Assembly: GCA_030648155.1 (NCBI GenBank)
Contig: JAUSIK010000013.1
Coordinates: 1-64,000, forward strand
Source: Nanobdellota archaeon
GTDB lineage: Archaea > Nanobdellota > Nanobdellia > Pacearchaeales > GW2011-AR1
Direction of reading: 5' to 3'
Length of the DNA stretch: 64,000 nt
Part shown: positions 34,845 to 43,632 of the stretch, piece by piece
How the letters are laid out: each line of letters begins with the position of its first letter
Numbering within the stretch: position 1 is the stretch's first letter
Translations under genes and position numbers: made by a program
The notes under the pieces: model-generated
The model's input: only the letters and a program-made list of their open reading frames with translations
Databases searched by the model: none
What the model was told of the DNA's origin: nothing

Positions 34845-35195
34845 ATGGATCAACAAGAAAAGGGAAATAAAAATAGGGAAGATAGGGGCCGACAACGTGA
34901 TGAAGATAAGGGTCAACAAAGACAGAAGGGTCAGCAGGGCGGAGATAGAGGACAGGAAGGGAAGGAAGATGAATGGATTCCTGATTTTTTACAGAGAATA
35001 AATTATCCTACTACTAAGGATGAGATAATAGATAGCCTAAAAAATAATAAGGTTTCTCAAGGTGCTATCGATGGTTTCTCTAGCATAAGCGAGAGGACTT
35101 ATCAAAGTTACGAAGATTTGAAAATGGAGTTGAATAATTTGGGTGGAGATATAAAGAACAAAATTAAGAATTGGAAAAGTGAAATGAAGGAGTGA
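34845..35195 (+). CDS. Low-complexity QRGDE tail fused to a DUF2795-like domain
   Basis: 116 residues. Residues 1-45 are highly charged Gln/Arg/Asp/Gly repeats. Residues about 50-95 (INYPTTKDEIIDSLKNNKVSQ..., ERTYQSYEDLKMEL) match DUF2795-type domains, which begin YPxTKxELI and end with Y.s..Dv. Function unknown; such domains recur in stress-linked bacterial and archaeal genes. Next to the stress cluster. Confidence 0.68.
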   Translation: MDQQEKGNKNREDRGRQRDEDKGQQRQKGQQGGDRGQEGKEDEWIPDFLQRINYPTTKDEIIDSLKNNKVSQGAIDGFSSISERTYQSYEDLKMELNNLGGDIKNKIKNWKSEMKE

Positions 35196-35197
35196 AT

Positions 35198-35536
35198 TTA
35201 AATTAGGGAATTAATGTATTTTATTCGTTCTTCTTGCTTAGTTAAAGAGGCAATTTTATCTATCTGGTATGATACATAACTTGGACAATATCCTGCACTA
35301 TAGAATCCATCCCAAGTGCTTTTTTGAGCAAAATCAATAATAAAAGAGAATTCTATCCTTGAAAGCTTTTTTTCTGCAGACTGGAGCTTTTTTTCTAGGA
35401 TTTCGAATCCTGAAATATTTTCTAGAACTCTTTGAGACCCTATATTATAATCATGGCGATAGTTGTTTTTAGAAACTTTGATTAATTTTAATAATTTATT
35501 GTATTTTTCTTCAATAGGCAAAAGTTTTTTCGGCAT
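35198..35536 (-). CDS. Hypothetical protein, 112 residues
   Basis: Not recognised. Helical, Lys-rich N-terminus with a coiled-coil section (about 30-65), and a Tyr/Trp/Cys part (STWDGFYSAGYCPSYVSY) near 78-95. It starts two bases after the preceding convergent gene stop, with no operon partner. Confidence 0.45.
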   Translation of the reverse strand: MPKKLLPIEEKYNKLLKLIKVSKNNYRHDYNIGSQRVLENISGFEILEKKLQSAEKKLSRIEFSFIIDFAQKSTWDGFYSAGYCPSYVSYQIDKIASLTKQEERIKYINSLI

Positions 35537-35579
35537 TAATAATATAAATTAAATTTATTTAAAAAGGTTATTGCTGTTG

Positions 35580-35613
35580 AGAATTACTTTGGTAATTCTA
35601 AACTATTTATTTT
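35580..35613. repeat. Short repeat matching the 3' end of the lipoprotein gene at 49256
   Basis: Bases from 35580 resemble 49252-49285 (shared ACTTTGG and AATTCTAAACTATTTATTT). Here AGAATTAC/GTAATTCT is a perfect 8-bp hairpin with loop TTTG; reversed, it would code INSLELPK-stop, the lipoprotein C-terminus. Either a relic or a small mobile hairpin. Confidence 0.45.
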
Positions 35614-35718
35614 ATGATAGTAAAGATTACAGGAAAGGTCTTTGGCTTTAATAGATGAGTTTAAAAATAGGACTCGGAAATTGGAAAATGGCAAAAAGAT
35701 GCAATAGACTAAAGAAGG

Positions 35719-35756
35719 CTATCTAGTGCTGTAAAAGAGACAGATAGAATTATATA
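35719..35756 (+). promoter_or_regulatory. Operator-like inverted repeat plus TATA box of the TrmB gene
   Basis: CTATCT...AGATAG with inner CTGT/ACAG (35719-35747) stands directly before the TATA box AATTATATA (35748-35756). The distance from TATA to ATG 35778 (about 26 nt) indicates a leaderless transcript, and the repeat is placed to bind a regulator, probably the encoded one. Confidence 0.5.
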
Positions 35757-35777
35757 ATGAACTATCTTAAATTTAAT

Positions 35778-36536
35778 ATGACTGATGAGCGCATATTAGA
35801 GATTTTTGAATCTATAGGCATACCAAAAATGCAGACTAGGGTTTATTTAGACTTATTGAAAAATAAGGAATCTACTGCAACACAAGTTTCTAAAAGGACA
35901 AAAATGCATAGGGCAAATGTATATGACACCCTTACAAAACTGAAGGAAAGAAATCTTGTTTATTTGTCAAATAAAGAAGGAAAGCAGATGTTTGCAGCTT
36001 TATCTACAGATTTAATTATTAGCGAGGAAAAGGATAAATTGGAAAATTTAAAAGTAGCTACAAATTACATAAAAACTACTTATATATCCGGCAAGACCCC
36101 AAAAGTTTATACCTTAGAAGGAATAAATGCGGTAAAAAGTATTTTATTCGGTCTTTTAGATAGAAAATTAGATGTTTTTTGGATATACGGCCTTGCAGAA
36201 AACGAAAATATAACTAATGTTCTTAATGATAGGCTAATGCATTCTTTTCATATTGAAAGAATAAAAAGACGCATAGAGCTTAAACTTTTTTTTCATAAGT
36301 TTCCAGAAGAAGAAATTAAGGCGCTTAGTGGATTGAAATTTACAGAAGCAAGAATTTTGCCTAAGAGTCAGCAGTCAAAGATTTCTCAAATAACCCAAAT
36401 AGTTTGTAATGATGCGGTGTATATTACACTTTGGATTCATCCGATTTCTACTATAGTAATTGAGAATGATATTGTTGCAAAAGAGTATATAGATCTTTAT
36501 AATATTCTTTGGAATAATTCTAAAAAAATATTATAA
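35778..36536 (+). CDS. TrmB-family transcriptional regulator, likely of the stress/polysaccharide cluster
   Basis: 252 residues from ATG 35778 (chosen because the TATA box lies just upstream of the alternative ATG at 35757). Winged helix: GIPKMQTRVYLDLLKNKEST...HRANVYDTLTKLKERNLVY, residues 15-62. The remaining part contains a PLD-like effector region (about 105-245). It is immediately upstream of the hydrophilin gene, whose promoter shares a 40-bp element with the exopolysaccharide operon, so it is the obvious candidate controller of both. This link is inference. Confidence 0.85.
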   Translation: MTDERILEIFESIGIPKMQTRVYLDLLKNKESTATQVSKRTKMHRANVYDTLTKLKERNLVYLSNKEGKQMFAALSTDLIISEEKDKLENLKVATNYIKTTYISGKTPKVYTLEGINAVKSILFGLLDRKLDVFWIYGLAENENITNVLNDRLMHSFHIERIKRRIELKLFFHKFPEEEIKALSGLKFTEARILPKSQQSKISQITQIVCNDAVYITLWIHPISTIVIENDIVAKEYIDLYNILWNNSKKIL

Positions 36537-36560
36537 ATTTTTATAGAAAAAGTCTGTTTT

Positions 36561-36600
36561 CATACAACAGTTATAATAGACTACTGCGCCAGCATATATA
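36561..36600 (+). promoter_or_regulatory. Shared 40-bp promoter element, copy A (hydrophilin gene)
   Basis: 34 of 40 positions match 39355-39394; the last 20 bases, CTACTGCGCCAGCATATATA, are identical and end in the TATA box. CTG-CGC-CAG forms a small palindrome just upstream of TATA, where archaeal activators or repressors bind. Confidence 0.7.
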
Positions 36601-36641
36601 CTTTATTAACTATTAAATATCATAACGGAGGAAATAATAAA

Positions 36642-36860
36642 ATGTCTAATGTACAAAGAACGAAAAACGATATGGCTACAATAGGTAAAAGGGAAATGGA
36701 AGACAAGGCAATGGTTAATAGCAGAGATAAAAATGATGCATTAACTCAAGAAAGAAGATTTGAAGCAGATAAAGTAAAGGGGGAACACAGAGCGAAAAAC
36801 GATGAGATAACTGCCAGTAGAAGAGAAATGAAAGATGAAAGCTTAGAAGAGACAGAATAG
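36642..36860 (+). CDS. Hydrophilin-like protein with three 22-residue repeats
   Basis: 72 residues, nearly all charged/polar, no Cys or Trp. Three exact-period repeats of 22 residues: KND at 8-10, 30-32 and 52-54; T at 13, 35, 57; R at 17, 39, 61; D at 21, 43, 65. The 22 = 2x11 period resembles LEA-type desiccation helices. A GGAGG ribosome-binding site lies 10 nt before ATG. Its promoter carries the shared element, pointing to stress induction. Possible role: a protectant that stays disordered until drying or cold. Confidence 0.65.
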   Translation: MSNVQRTKNDMATIGKREMEDKAMVNSRDKNDALTQERRFEADKVKGEHRAKNDEITASRREMKDESLEETE

Positions 36861-36992
36861 TTAACTTGAAGTAAATAGAAAACTTTAAGTTTTTTGAAGA
36901 TAACCCTCTAATATCTGGAATATTGGGATAAGACATCTATTTGTTAATAACATGCAACTTATTGTAGAAAAGATAGCTTAGTTTAAAGGACG

Positions 36993-37026
36993 TCTGGAAT
37001 ATATAGGTAATTGGTTATATTCCAGA
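36993..37026 (+). terminator. Strong hairpin followed by a T-run
   Basis: TCTGGAATATA (36993-37003) and TATATTCCAGA (37016-37026) form a perfect 11-bp stem with a 12-nt loop; TGTTTTTAAAA follows. It ends the intergenic region after the hydrophilin gene and may terminate or protect that transcript. It is bracketed by AGTCTG-like sequences seen before the gene as well. Confidence 0.4.
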
Positions 37027-37106
37027 TAGTCTGTTTTTAAAAAAGTATTATCTCATACTGCATCATTTTATATACTTCGTTTATAGTTGAAATTTATACA
37101 ATCATA

Positions 37107-37481
37107 ATGACAAAATTAAAAAATAATGTGGAAGAATTAAACGCTTTAATAAGAGAAGGCAAGATTATGGGTGCTTTTGAGAAATATTATGATGATAATG
37201 TAGTTACACAAGTGAATGGAAATTCGCCTATAAATGGAAAAGATGCGAATAGGAAGAGGGAAATGATTTTTCTTAAGGAAATTGAGAAATTGAATAGCGC
37301 CGAAGTAAATTCTGTCACTTTTGGAGGAAAGGACGATAATGTTTCAATGACCGAATGGGCGATAAATATCGAAAATAAGAAGGGAGAAAAGAAAGTAATT
37401 TATAGGGTAAATGTTCAACATTGGAAAGATGATAAAATAATAAATGAAAAATTATATTTTTGCGGTGATCAGAAATTCTAA
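37107..37481 (+). CDS. SnoaL-like (NTF2-fold) protein
   Basis: 124 residues. The pattern VEELNALIREGKIMGAFEKYYDDNVVTQVN, a cone-shaped alpha+beta barrel beginning, and the closing VNVQHWKDDKIINEKLYFCG match the SnoaL-like/polyketide-cyclase-like superfamily. Such small proteins bind hydrophobic or ionic ligands; many are stress-induced. Transcribed with the stress cluster in the same direction. Confidence 0.8.
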   Translation: MTKLKNNVEELNALIREGKIMGAFEKYYDDNVVTQVNGNSPINGKDANRKREMIFLKEIEKLNSAEVNSVTFGGKDDNVSMTEWAINIENKKGEKKVIYRVNVQHWKDDKIINEKLYFCGDQKF

Positions 37482-37540
37482 TTAAATAAGTATGAAGTCA
37501 TACAGCTTTAATATAAATACTTATTTTATTTTAATATAAT

Positions 37541-37741
37541 ATGAAAAGAAAAATTAATAAAAACGGTTTATCAAGCTGGCTAGGCTTGGCCTTATTATTT
37601 TTAATAATCGCTTTTGTTGCAGCAGTTTTTGGATTCGGATTAATTTCAGGGGTTTCACTTGCAATAGCTAAATGGTTAGCAGTAATTTTTGTTATTTTAT
37701 TTGTAGTTTCAGTAATTGCTCATACTGTGAAAAGAGCTTAA
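37541..37741 (+). CDS. DUF1328 small membrane protein
   Basis: 66 residues: a basic N-terminus, then SWLGLALLFLIIAFVAAVFGFGLISG and a second helix to ...IFVILFVVSVIAHTVKRA. Two helices with the GFGxISG motif define DUF1328/YtjA, induced by stress in bacteria; function unknown. TATA (TTAATATAAAT) lies near 37511; a GTATGA-AG-TCATAC palindrome at 37490-37503 precedes it. A second copy of the family is encoded at 48796. Confidence 0.85.
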   Translation: MKRKINKNGLSSWLGLALLFLIIAFVAAVFGFGLISGVSLAIAKWLAVIFVILFVVSVIAHTVKRA

Positions 37742-37801
37742 TTAAATTAGATTTGGATAAAAAATGGAAAATAAAATTAAATCATATGGAAGGAAAATAA
37801 A

Positions 37802-38167
37802 ATGAGAACAAGCCTTATTATATTTGGAATTGTTTTTTTAGTTATAGGGGGATTGTTATATTTTATGCCTATGCAGCAGATCGAAGCAGATACAATTACT
37901 ACAGAAGGAAGCAATGTGGATACTAGAACTTCTTCGGCTATGGTAACTGTTCCTATAGCGTGGGCATATGCTTTGTTAATAATTGGCTTTATTTTATTAA
38001 TATTAGGCTTTGCTGTTTCAGATATAATTGTAAGGGATAGCTCAAAAAAAGATTCATATGATAAAGTTGTAGAGTCAAGAGAGAATGTTAAAGTTGGGAA
38101 TGGAGACAAACGTAAAATCATTCTTAAACGTACTGAACAACATAAGTCAAGAAGAGATGAGGATTAA
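37802..38167 (+). CDS. Membrane protein with basic C-terminal tail
   Basis: 121 residues. Two helices (about 2-22 and 50-77) flanking a polar loop, then a Lys/Arg-rich cytoplasmic tail (RKIILKRTEQHKSRRDED). Not recognised. Same-direction neighbour of DUF1328 gene (60 bp) and next gene (33 bp), so probably co-transcribed. Confidence 0.55.
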   Translation: MRTSLIIFGIVFLVIGGLLYFMPMQQIEADTITTEGSNVDTRTSSAMVTVPIAWAYALLIIGFILLILGFAVSDIIVRDSSKKDSYDKVVESRENVKVGNGDKRKIILKRTEQHKSRRDED

Positions 38168-38200
38168 ACAAGTTTAATTGGAATAGATAGATTGGATAAA

Positions 38201-38692
38201 ATGGAAAAAACAAAAGAAGAAAAATTAGGCGTTATAAAGAATCTTATAAATGAAAAGGACAGTTTGTATTATATTCATAGAAGAGATTCAGAAGAATTTG
38301 AAAAAAATAGCCAATTGGAAGGGAAAGGAACGATACCTATAATGACTTATGGAGACTATATAGTTTATTTAAAGGCAAAAGATTCTGACCTTCCAAAGAT
38401 TGCTTTATCTAAATTTAATTATACTTCTGGAACTTTTGAGAAAAAATGGGGTCCCGATCATAAGACTATAGTTTTAACTCCGAATCATTCAAGCATTAGA
38501 AAAGTAGAGATAGAAATTCAAGGAATAGATATTAATAATATGAAATTATTGCCCGATAAAACTGGCGACGTAATTGAAGATACTGCTAAGATAAAAATAA
38601 CAAGACATTATAGGTTTGTTGAGGGAGATTCTGAAAATAAAGAGGATTCTGGTTCAGCATCTCCTGGCAAGGCCGAAGCTATTAATTTTTAA
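38201..38692 (+). CDS. Hypothetical soluble protein, 163 residues
   Basis: Not recognised. ATG 38201 preferred over an upstream TTG at 38192. Mixed alpha/beta: a helix-rich start then beta-strand-rich middle (TYGDYIVYLKAKDS, SIRKVEIEIQGIDI). Acidic C-terminal tail rich in Ser/Asp/Glu. Part of the stress-like gene run. Confidence 0.5.
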   Translation: MEKTKEEKLGVIKNLINEKDSLYYIHRRDSEEFEKNSQLEGKGTIPIMTYGDYIVYLKAKDSDLPKIALSKFNYTSGTFEKKWGPDHKTIVLTPNHSSIRKVEIEIQGIDINNMKLLPDKTGDVIEDTAKIKITRHYRFVEGDSENKEDSGSASPGKAEAINF

Positions 38693-38926
38693 TACTCGTG
38701 AAAAATCTCCAGCTTTTAAACTGGTTTGTTATTTGGATTTCTCCAGATTCTTAAAAAACCACGAAATCCGAAGGGTTTTGCGATCTATTTTTTATACAGC
38801 TTTATTTTGGTGTGATTTTATTTTTATAATTTACGCAGTATTGGAATATACAACAAGTATTAGATAATACCGCTTCATAATATAAAGAAAAACTCCTTTA
38901 AAACAGCCTGGAGAAGTGGATAAAAA

Positions 38927-39310
38927 ATGTCAATTTTATGTTTAAAATGCAACTATTCTATAACTGAACCAATTTGCTGTTCTTGCATTATAAAAGAGGT
39001 TAAAATTTGGTCTTATGATAAGAAAATTAAAAAAGAGATCAATATGAAAATTAATAGCAAGCTTAAAATTATGATCGGGCAAATAGAATTATTAGATTAT
39101 GCCTCATTCCCTTCAAAAAATTTAAATGGAATTTCGATAATGGGGTGTATAAAATGCAAAGAAGAAATGCCACTCATATGCTCTTATTGCATAATTAATC
39201 AGATTTCTCAGATAATAAAAAGTCATTTAAAAAATAAAAAAGATATGGCTAGTTTTTATGAGTCTTTCAATACTAATCTATATAACCACGATCCTTTAGG
39301 GGAATTTTAA
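38927..39310 (+). CDS. Cys-rich putative zinc-binding protein, 127 residues
   Basis: Four CxxC-type pairs: CLKC and CCSC near 5-20, then CIKC and CSYC near 74-90. This spacing suggests one or two zinc sites. The regions between are helical and basic. No family recognised; could bind nucleic acid or proteins. The 234-nt gap upstream (38693-38926) holds no evident gene. Confidence 0.55.
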   Translation: MSILCLKCNYSITEPICCSCIIKEVKIWSYDKKIKKEINMKINSKLKIMIGQIELLDYASFPSKNLNGISIMGCIKCKEEMPLICSYCIINQISQIIKSHLKNKKDMASFYESFNTNLYNHDPLGEF

Positions 39311-39354
39311 AATTTAGTTTTTACAAAGTTCTATTAATAAAATGTGTACTAAAA

Positions 39355-39394
39355 GGTACAACATTTATACTAAGCTACTGCGCCAGCATATATA
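39355..39394 (+). promoter_or_regulatory. Shared 40-bp promoter element, copy B (exopolysaccharide operon)
   Basis: Same element as 36561-36600 (34/40; TATA-proximal 20 bases identical). Its TATA box is at 39388-39394, and the likely transcription start is at or near ATG 39416, giving a leaderless mRNA. A palindrome CTG-CGC-CAG sits directly upstream of the TATA box. Confidence 0.7.
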
Positions 39395-39415
39395 GCCCTT
39401 TTTCTTGAAGTGATC

Positions 39416-40738
39416 ATGATAGAATTAATAATGAAAGATTTACCAAGAGTTACTGTGATTGGATTAGGGTATGTTGGATTTCCATTAGCTTGTGCAATTG
39501 CAAAGAGCAATAATTATGAAGTATATGGTTTGGATATTGATGAAAAGAGAGTAGATAAAATTAATATGCATCTTTCTCCTGTAGAGGATAGACAGGCAGA
39601 AGAAGATATAAAAACAGCAATAATACATGCTACTACTGAAGAAAATGTTCTGAAAAATAGCAAGTTTATTATTGTTTGTGTGCCGACTCCTATAAATGAA
39701 GAGAGGAAGCCAGATCTTTCACCAGTCATATTAGCTGCTGAAAAGATAGCAAGAAATCTTAGGAAGGGCCATATTATTATTTTGGAGTCTACTGTAAACC
39801 CTGGAGTTTGTGAAGAGATTGTACTTCCAATATTGGAAAGTGGAGGCCTTAAAGGAGGAGTTGATTTCGAATTAGTACACTGTCCTGAAAGAATAGATCC
39901 TGGAAGTCCAAAATGGAATGTATATAATATTGATAGGAATATAGGAGGCTTAACAAGACAGGGAACAAATATTGCCGCTGACTTTTATAGATCATTTTTA
40001 AATGCAAATATCAATGAGATGTCTTCTCTAAAAGTCGCAGAAGCAACAAAAATTGTTGAAAATGTTTTTAGAGACGTGAATATTGCTTATGTAAATGAAC
40101 TTGCCCAATCTTTTGATAAACTAGGGATAGATGTTCATGAAGTTATTAGAGGGGCTTCCAATAAACCGTTTGCTTTTATGCCTCATTATCCTGGATGCGG
40201 AGTTGGAGGCCATTGTATCGCAGTAGATCCTTATTATCTTATAGACTATGCTGAAAAGAATGGATTTAATCATCAGCTTCTTAAAGTGGCAAGAAACATA
40301 AATAACAGCATGCCTCATTATACGGTTAGAAAGTTGGTAGATGGTTTAAAAATTTTAGGAATAGACATTAAAGGTGCAAAAGTAGGCTTACTTGGGTTAT
40401 CATATAAGGCACATGTTGGAGATATGCGAGAGAGTCCGGCTTTAGAAATTAAGAAAGAGCTTTTAGAATTAGGAGCAGATGTTTTATGCTGTGATCCTTA
40501 TTGCAATGGTCATGCTCCTGCTCTTATTGGGGATATATTGGAAAATTGTGTTGGAGTAATACTTGCTACAAACCATAAACAATTTGTCGATGTAAGAAAT
40601 TGGAAAAACGTCAAGATTGTTGTTGATGGAAGAAATTGTTTGGATATGCAAAATATTGAATCTCAAGGCATAGTTTACAATGGTATTGGGCGGGGTTTTC
40701 CAAAAACACTAAACAAGGAAATTGTAAATGAAGTATAA
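39416..40738 (+). CDS. UDP-N-acetylhexosamine (ManNAc-type) 6-dehydrogenase
   Basis: 440 residues from ATG 39416, preferred over GTG 39410 because of leaderless TATA spacing. N-terminal Rossmann motif VTVIGLGYVGFPLACAIA; catalytic region PHYPGCGVGGHCIAVDPYYL with the active-site Cys, the WecC/WbpA subtype of nucleotide-sugar dehydrogenases; C-terminal MRESPALEIKKEL region. It oxidises UDP-GlcNAc/ManNAc to the uronate for polysaccharide or glycan synthesis. First gene of the polysaccharide operon; overlaps the next gene by 11 bp. Confidence 0.92.
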   Translation: MIELIMKDLPRVTVIGLGYVGFPLACAIAKSNNYEVYGLDIDEKRVDKINMHLSPVEDRQAEEDIKTAIIHATTEENVLKNSKFIIVCVPTPINEERKPDLSPVILAAEKIARNLRKGHIIILESTVNPGVCEEIVLPILESGGLKGGVDFELVHCPERIDPGSPKWNVYNIDRNIGGLTRQGTNIAADFYRSFLNANINEMSSLKVAEATKIVENVFRDVNIAYVNELAQSFDKLGIDVHEVIRGASNKPFAFMPHYPGCGVGGHCIAVDPYYLIDYAEKNGFNHQLLKVARNINNSMPHYTVRKLVDGLKILGIDIKGAKVGLLGLSYKAHVGDMRESPALEIKKELLELGADVLCCDPYCNGHAPALIGDILENCVGVILATNHKQFVDVRNWKNVKIVVDGRNCLDMQNIESQGIVYNGIGRGFPKTLNKEIVNEV

Positions 40739-42068
40739 ATTTCTAAAGCGTTTGATTGTATTAATAATTTTAATTTCCCTAATATTGTTATTAATTGGAA
40801 AGGCATTTTTTTCTAATTCGCCTAATACTTTTCTTCTTGTTTATGGCGTTATGGTTGTAGGAGTAGTTTTGTTTACATTTGGCATAAGTCTTAGATATAA
40901 AGATCCTAGTTTAGAATTGAGAGAAAAGGGATTGGATAAAGAAATGATCAATCCTTTTATTTCATGCATTTTAGCCGTAAGAAATGAAGAGAAGATAATT
41001 CTAAAATGTATTTCTTCTTTGATAAATTCAACTTATAAAAATAAGGAAATAATTATAATAAATGATGCTAGTACAGATAATACCAAAAAAGTTTTGGAGA
41101 GATATAAACATATTAAAAATGTTAAAATAATAAATCTTGAAAAAAATGTAGGCAAGAAAAAGGCTATAGCTGAAGGACTTAAAATCGCTAGAGGAGAAAT
41201 ATTTGTTTTTACTGACAGCGATTGCGTTATTGCTTCTGATGCAATAAGCAGATTAGTAGAGATATTCGTAAATCGGAGTGATGTTGGAGCTATTAGCGGT
41301 CATGGAAGAGCACTCAATTCAGATGAGAATTTACTTACTAAAATTCAAGATTCTTGGTATGAAACTCAATATTCTGTAAAAAAGGCTTTTGAAAGTGTTT
41401 ATGGTTCAGTTTGCTGTGTTTCAGGACCGTTGGCTGTTTTTAGAAGATCTGCCGTATATAATTATATTCCTGCTTGGGTAAATGATTCCTTTTTAGGAAG
41501 CGAATTTAAATTTGCTACAGACAGACAACTAACAGGATATGTGCTTGGAAGTAAATATATAGGCGAGAAATTAAAGAAAAAATATGCAGATTCTGATTTT
41601 GTAAAAAAAGAAAATTATCCTACAAGGGATTGGAAAGTTCTTTATTGCAAATCTGCAAAAGTATTTACTGTAGTTCCAAATACTTTTAAAAAATTAATTA
41701 GGCAGCATGTGAGGTGGAAAAAATCTTTCATTAGAAATATATTCTTTACAGGAAAATTTTATTGGAGAAAAAAAACAATTCCGGCTATTAGATATTATCT
41801 TGGAGTTTTGTTTGTTCTTGCAGGCCCTATTGTAGCATTGCGACATTTGATATATCTTCCCTTAACTGGAGATGTGTTATCAGGATTCTATTATTTAGGA
41901 GGTATTCTCTTTATAGGATCTCTTTATGGCTTTATGTATAAAATTGAAAATCCTGATTCCCATTTATGGGTTTATCGTCCTCTTATGAGTTTGCTCTCTA
42001 CATTAGTACTATCTTGGCTTATTTTTTATTCTTTTTTAACAATTAAAAAAATGGTATGGTACAGATGA
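40728..42068 (+). CDS. Membrane glycosyltransferase, family 2 (chitin/poly-GlcNAc/hyaluronan-synthase-like)
   Basis: 446 residues. Two N-terminal helices, a GT-A domain (FISCILAVRNEEKII, NDASTDNT, FTDSDC as the DXD site), then RQHVRWKKS as the processive QxxRW-like motif near residue 325, and four C-terminal helices for polymer export. This is the layout of processive synthases such as PgaC, hyaluronan and chitin synthases. The donor is unknown; the upstream dehydrogenase and nearby GlmS point to amino-sugar nucleotides. Overlaps the deacetylase gene by 13 bp. Confidence 0.9.
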   Translation: MKYKFLKRLIVLIILISLILLLIGKAFFSNSPNTFLLVYGVMVVGVVLFTFGISLRYKDPSLELREKGLDKEMINPFISCILAVRNEEKIILKCISSLINSTYKNKEIIIINDASTDNTKKVLERYKHIKNVKIINLEKNVGKKKAIAEGLKIARGEIFVFTDSDCVIASDAISRLVEIFVNRSDVGAISGHGRALNSDENLLTKIQDSWYETQYSVKKAFESVYGSVCCVSGPLAVFRRSAVYNYIPAWVNDSFLGSEFKFATDRQLTGYVLGSKYIGEKLKKKYADSDFVKKENYPTRDWKVLYCKSAKVFTVVPNTFKKLIRQHVRWKKSFIRNIFFTGKFYWRKKTIPAIRYYLGVLFVLAGPIVALRHLIYLPLTGDVLSGFYYLGGILFIGSLYGFMYKIENPDSHLWVYRPLMSLLSTLVLSWLIFYSFLTIKKMVWYR

Positions 42069-43630
42069 TGGGTTTGACAAACAAAAAAAAGTCTAAGACG
42101 ATAATATTGGAGATATTATTTGCTCTTTTTATACTATTAATATTTTATTTTATCTTATTTAGATACTTTGGAATAACACCTAAAATAGAAAAAGAGAATC
42201 CTAGATTTGTAAAAATAGATTATCCCCAACTTCGAATAGAGGCAGAATCAATAGGAAATCCTAGTGAATTGATTAACGAAAATGCAAAAAATGTTTTTGT
42301 TTTAACTTATCACGTAGTATCTAAAGATCCTCCAAAAGATGAGTATGAATTGTCTTATGATCAGTTTAAACAGAATATGTTTGCTCTTAAAAGCCAGGGA
42401 TATCAAACAGTAAGTTTGGACGATCTTTATCTCTTTTTAGGCGGGGAAAAAAATCTTCCAGATAAATCATTTGTTTTAACTTTTGATGATGCTGCTAAGA
42501 CCGCTTACTATAATGTGGATCCTATCTTAGAAGCTTTAGACTATAATGCGGTAATGTTTGTTATTACAGGACATTCTTTAGAGGGAGTTGAAAGCCCTTA
42601 TTATATGAATGAGAGTGAACTAATTGCTGCTGAACAAACAGGAAGATGGGAAATACAGTCACATACTCATGAATCCCATTACAGACTTCCAATTGCATCA
42701 ACTGGAGAAATAGCTCCCGCTTTAACTAATAAATTATGGATTGGTGAAGAGAATAGGCTTGAAACTGATGAAGAATTTTTTGCAAGAATAAGCAACGATT
42801 TAAATAAAGCAAAGGATCTTTTAGAAAATAAATTTAGTAGACCAGTAATTGCTTTTGCTCTTCCTTTTGGCGATTTTGGAGAGAGAGGCAGTAATTATGC
42901 AGAGGCCAATAATATTGTGCATGATTTAACTGCAGATACATATAACTTAGTATTTTACGAATTTCCTTTAAAGAATAGACTCTATAAGGGGAATTATCAG
43001 GGAATAAAGCAAGATAGTTATTTAGTTGCCAGATTTGCTGCAGATTCTTTTCGTACACCTGATAAATTATTACAAAGGATTCAATCGTCTAGGGCATTAA
43101 AACTTCCTTATTATGAAAGTTATACAAATTATGATCTTTGGCCAAGGCTATCCGGGGGCGCAAGTTTTGAGGAGAATTCAATAGTATTAAGAAAAGGGGC
43201 AAATTCATCAGATGATGCAGTATTTGCCTATTTAGATGGTTCTTATTTATGGAAAGATTATACTTATTCTTTACAATTGAAAAATTTAGAAGCATCTAGT
43301 GTTTTTCTTATATTTAGGTTAACAAAAGGCGGAGATTATACTGCATGCAAGTATGGAAATGGATTGGTTAGAATAATAGAGGTAAAGAAAAATATTCAAA
43401 TTATAATTAAAGAAGGTAATCTTCCTAAGGATTTGTTTTATAGGACTGATCTTTCTATGACTGTTTTAGGAACTCACGTGCGATGTATGATGGATGGAAA
43501 AGAAGTTCTAAGTGCGGAGGTTCCAAATATGCCTGCTTATGGGGGAGTTGGTATAAAGGCTGAAGGTTTTGGAGGAGAAAATGCGACATTTGCGTTTGGA
43601 AATATAGAAGTTAGGGAGGAAAATTCTTAA
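42056..43630 (+). CDS. Polysaccharide deacetylase (NodB domain) with C-terminal lectin-like domain
   Basis: 524 residues; ATG 42056 or the in-frame ATG 42065 (ATGA overlap) are possible starts. An N-terminal membrane anchor (IILEILFALFILLIFYFILF), then the NodB motifs: TYHVVS, TFDDAAKTAYYN (Asp-Asp), and HTHESHY (metal His). The last about 180 residues form a beta-sandwich (LamG-like). It would remove N-acetyl groups from the polymer made by the preceding GT2, as PgaB does for PgaC. Three genes overlap, so co-transcription is clear. Confidence 0.88.
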   Translation: MVQMMGLTNKKKSKTIILEILFALFILLIFYFILFRYFGITPKIEKENPRFVKIDYPQLRIEAESIGNPSELINENAKNVFVLTYHVVSKDPPKDEYELSYDQFKQNMFALKSQGYQTVSLDDLYLFLGGEKNLPDKSFVLTFDDAAKTAYYNVDPILEALDYNAVMFVITGHSLEGVESPYYMNESELIAAEQTGRWEIQSHTHESHYRLPIASTGEIAPALTNKLWIGEENRLETDEEFFARISNDLNKAKDLLENKFSRPVIAFALPFGDFGERGSNYAEANNIVHDLTADTYNLVFYEFPLKNRLYKGNYQGIKQDSYLVARFAADSFRTPDKLLQRIQSSRALKLPYYESYTNYDLWPRLSGGASFEENSIVLRKGANSSDDAVFAYLDGSYLWKDYTYSLQLKNLEASSVFLIFRLTKGGDYTACKYGNGLVRIIEVKKNIQIIIKEGNLPKDLFYRTDLSMTVLGTHVRCMMDGKEVLSAEVPNMPAYGGVGIKAEGFGGENATFAFGNIEVREENS

Positions 43631-43632
43631 TA

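Noticed and set aside
38616..38867. 83-residue ORF
   Set aside because: Begins inside the gene at 38201 and continues into AT-rich spacer; composition is not protein-like.
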